From positions 155,109-219,108 of the forward strand of contig JAGOBF010000003.1 of assembly GCA_017983515.1 (NCBI GenBank): DNA of 64,000 bases. The letters run 5' to 3'. The position numbers were made by a program, and so were the translations under genes. Of the stretch, positions 62,552 through 64,000 are shown one piece after another (within the stretch, counting starts at the first letter, position 1; every line of letters starts with the position of its first letter). The DNA comes from Promineifilum sp. (GTDB lineage Bacteria > Chloroflexota > Anaerolineae > Promineifilales > Promineifilaceae). Below the pieces are notes generated by a model. It saw only the letters and a list, made by a program, of their open reading frames with translations. It was not told the DNA's origin and searched no databases.

Positions 62552-64000
62552 TCACCACTCCGTCAGCTTCCATATCTCCGGCTGCCAGTCGCCCGACTCC
62601 AGGCCGATCTCGGCGTAGATGGCGACGGCCTGCTTCAGGCTGGTCATGGCCTCTTCTTCGCGTCCGGCGTGGTGGAGGATGTCGGCCCGGTGGTTGTAGA
62701 GCGCGGCCTCGCGGTGGCGGTCGCCCTCGCGGGTACAGAGGGCCAGGGCCTGTTCCAGCAAGCTCAGGGCTTGGCTGGTTTGTCCCTCGGACTCGAGCAG
62801 CCCGGCCAGATTATTAAGAGCCGCCACTTGTGCCGCCGACGAATCGGCTGTTGTGGCCAGGATCAGGCTTCGCCGCAGGTGCTCCCCCGCCTCGGTCGTG
62901 CGGCCCGTCTGTCGGGCCAAAAGTCCCAGCGTGTTATGGGCCTGGGCCTCGGCGGCAATATCGGCCGAAGCCTCGGCCGACGCCAACGCCGCTTCGGCCA
63001 GCGCCCGGGCCGGGACGTATTCCCCCAATTGATAGGCGATGCGACTGCGGTCGACATTCAGCCGGACCAGGTTAGTCGCTTCCCCGGCCTCTTCATAATG
63101 GGCCAGCGCCGCGCTGTAATGGCTCTCGGCCAGTTCGCGGTTGCCGCGCCGTTCATATACCTGGCCCAGCTTGTGCTCCAGCCGCCCCAGGGCTTCTTGC
63201 GGCGACTGCGCGGCGGCCGCTTCATAGCCTTGCAGCGCGGCCTGGTATTCGCCCAATAAGGTGCGCAGATCGCCGATAGCTTCGTGGAGCGCGGAAGCGT
63301 CGGGATAGCCGAGAGCCAGAGCCGTCTGGAAGTGGCCCAGGGCTTCGCGATTGGCGTACAGGGCTTGGGCGCGACGGCCCGCCCGCGCATAAAAATCGGC
63401 CGCGACGTCGTCTTGCCCGCCCAGGTGATAGTGCCCGGCGATGAGGGAAGCCAGCGCATCGCCTTGCTGTCCGCCCGCACCGGACTGGAGGGCCGCGGCC
63501 ACCCGTCGGTGGAGCAAGCGCCGCCGGGCCAGATTGATCGCATCGTAGACGAGCGAACGCAGTTGGGGATGAGAAAAATCGTAGTTCAATTCGCCGGCCG
63601 ATTCGTCTCCCACCGTTGCGCCGGCCGCCATCTCTCTGATCAATCCACCCGTCAGGAGCGATTCAATTCCGCCGATGACTTCTTCTTCGCTGCGACCACT
63701 GGCCGCCAGCAGCGTGGTGTAATCGAAGGAGCGGCCGATGACGGCGGCAGTCTGTAGCAATTGGAGACCGGCCTGGTCGACCGCGGCCAACCGGCCGGCC
63801 AGCAGAGCGTGCACGGATTGAGGCATGGCCCATTTGTCCGGCGCTTGGCCCAGCATCGCCAGGTACTCGACGACGAAATAGGGCAGTCCCTCCGTCTCGC
63901 GGTACAGGCGGGCGGTAATTTCGGCCGCGCGTGGAAGGAGACTGTTTTGCATGGTGACCAGCGCCAGAACGTCAGACGGCCGCCAGCGGGGCAGAGCGAT
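62552..64000 (-). CDS. ATPase/TPR regulator, C-terminal part (5' end beyond window)
   Basis: At least 482 codons remain open to the right edge, so the N-terminal part is missing. The visible sequence begins with the end of an AAA/STAND ATPase domain (RLYRETEGLPYFVVEYLAML, the GNPFF-type sensor region, then a winged-helix-like VHALLAGRLAAVDQAGLQLL). A TPR solenoid of eight or more repeats follows (for example AAALYNHRADILHHAGREEE). This is the arrangement of AfsR/MalT- and adenylate-cyclase-associated ATPases. An internal ATG at 63952 is not the true start. A kinase, BTAD or cyclase domain may lie upstream. Confidence 0.82.
   Translation of the reverse strand: MALPRWRPSDVLALVTMQNSLLPRAAEITARLYRETEGLPYFVVEYLAMLGQAPDKWAMPQSVHALLAGRLAAVDQAGLQLLQTAAVIGRSFDYTTLLAASGRSEEEVIGGIESLLTGGLIREMAAGATVGDESAGELNYDFSHPQLRSLVYDAINLARRRLLHRRVAAALQSGAGGQQGDALASLIAGHYHLGGQDDVAADFYARAGRRAQALYANREALGHFQTALALGYPDASALHEAIGDLRTLLGEYQAALQGYEAAAAQSPQEALGRLEHKLGQVYERRGNRELAESHYSAALAHYEEAGEATNLVRLNVDRSRIAYQLGEYVPARALAEAALASAEASADIAAEAQAHNTLGLLARQTGRTTEAGEHLRRSLILATTADSSAAQVAALNNLAGLLESEGQTSQALSLLEQALALCTREGDRHREAALYNHRADILHHAGREEEAMTSLKQAVAIYAEIGLESGDWQPEIWKLTEW

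Overview
The window is GC-rich bacterial chromosome (clearly above 55% G+C by eye) with dense genes on both strands, short intergenic gaps and AGGAG-type ribosome binding sites. There is no rRNA, tRNA, phage, CRISPR array or plasmid backbone. Gene content suggests an aerobic or facultative heterotroph of the Chloroflexota (Anaerolineae or 'Ca. Promineifilum'-like): polA, lon, class A RNase P RNA, AfsR/BTAD-NB-ARC-TPR regulators, a DUF2723 membrane glycosyltransferase, RsbW/STAS/PP2C partner switching and a SAM-I riboswitch before metYXW. The phylum call is inference from protein style, since no marker could be aligned.

Layout. 0-7.5 kb: YceI lipoprotein, SDR, GT1 glycosyltransferase, a six-unit palindromic REP-like array next to a REP-associated tyrosine transposase (RAYT), a ThDP enzyme and a stand-alone E2 acyltransferase domain. 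7.5-12 kb: a large BTAD/NB-ARC/TPR regulator divergent from a trypsin-like lipoprotein. 12-15 kb: an acyl-CoA operon (acyl-CoA dehydrogenase, aminoglycoside-phosphotransferase-like kinase, PECR-like reductase), a split version of animal ACAD10/11. 15-26 kb: STAS, NUDIX, a LysM protein without signal peptide, Lon, a secreted nuclease and DNA polymerase I. 26-31 kb: fumarylacetoacetase, RNase P RNA, low-molecular-weight tyrosine phosphatase, geranylgeranyl-reductase-like flavoprotein, response regulator and cold-shock protein. 31-36 kb: a tightly overlapping operon of a Trm112-like membrane protein, isocitrate dehydrogenase kinase/phosphatase AceK, aldo/keto reductase, nucleoside phosphorylase and GNAT. 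36-43 kb: a polytopic protein with an internal Tat-like motif, a beta-lactamase-fold lipoprotein and the STAS-RsbW-STAS-PP2C switch. 43-52 kb: queG, a UroD-like protein, DUF2723 glycosyltransferase, subtilase, GT4 and an orphan molybdenum-hydroxylase FAD subunit. 52-56 kb: DUF4126 protein behind a riboswitch-like leader, YIP1, DUF402, a dynamin-like GTPase and a small four-helix membrane protein. 56-64 kb: metW-metX-metY under a SAM-I riboswitch, an isopenicillin-N-epimerase-like PLP enzyme coupled to an unrecognised 336-residue protein, a small anchored protein and the 3' part of an ATPase/TPR gene running off the right edge.

How it works together. Methionine synthesis has a complete control unit: a TTGACA-17-TATAGT promoter, aptamer, terminator and metY-metX-metW. 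The partner-switching operon (two STAS antagonists, one serine kinase/anti-sigma factor, one GAF-PP2C phosphatase) is a complete stress-signalling cascade, and a third STAS protein lies 27 kb away. The best candidates for undescribed biology are the REP-like array with its RAYT, the unclassified two-state leader before the DUF4126 gene, and the translational coupling of AceK to a cysteine-less Trm112-like membrane protein.
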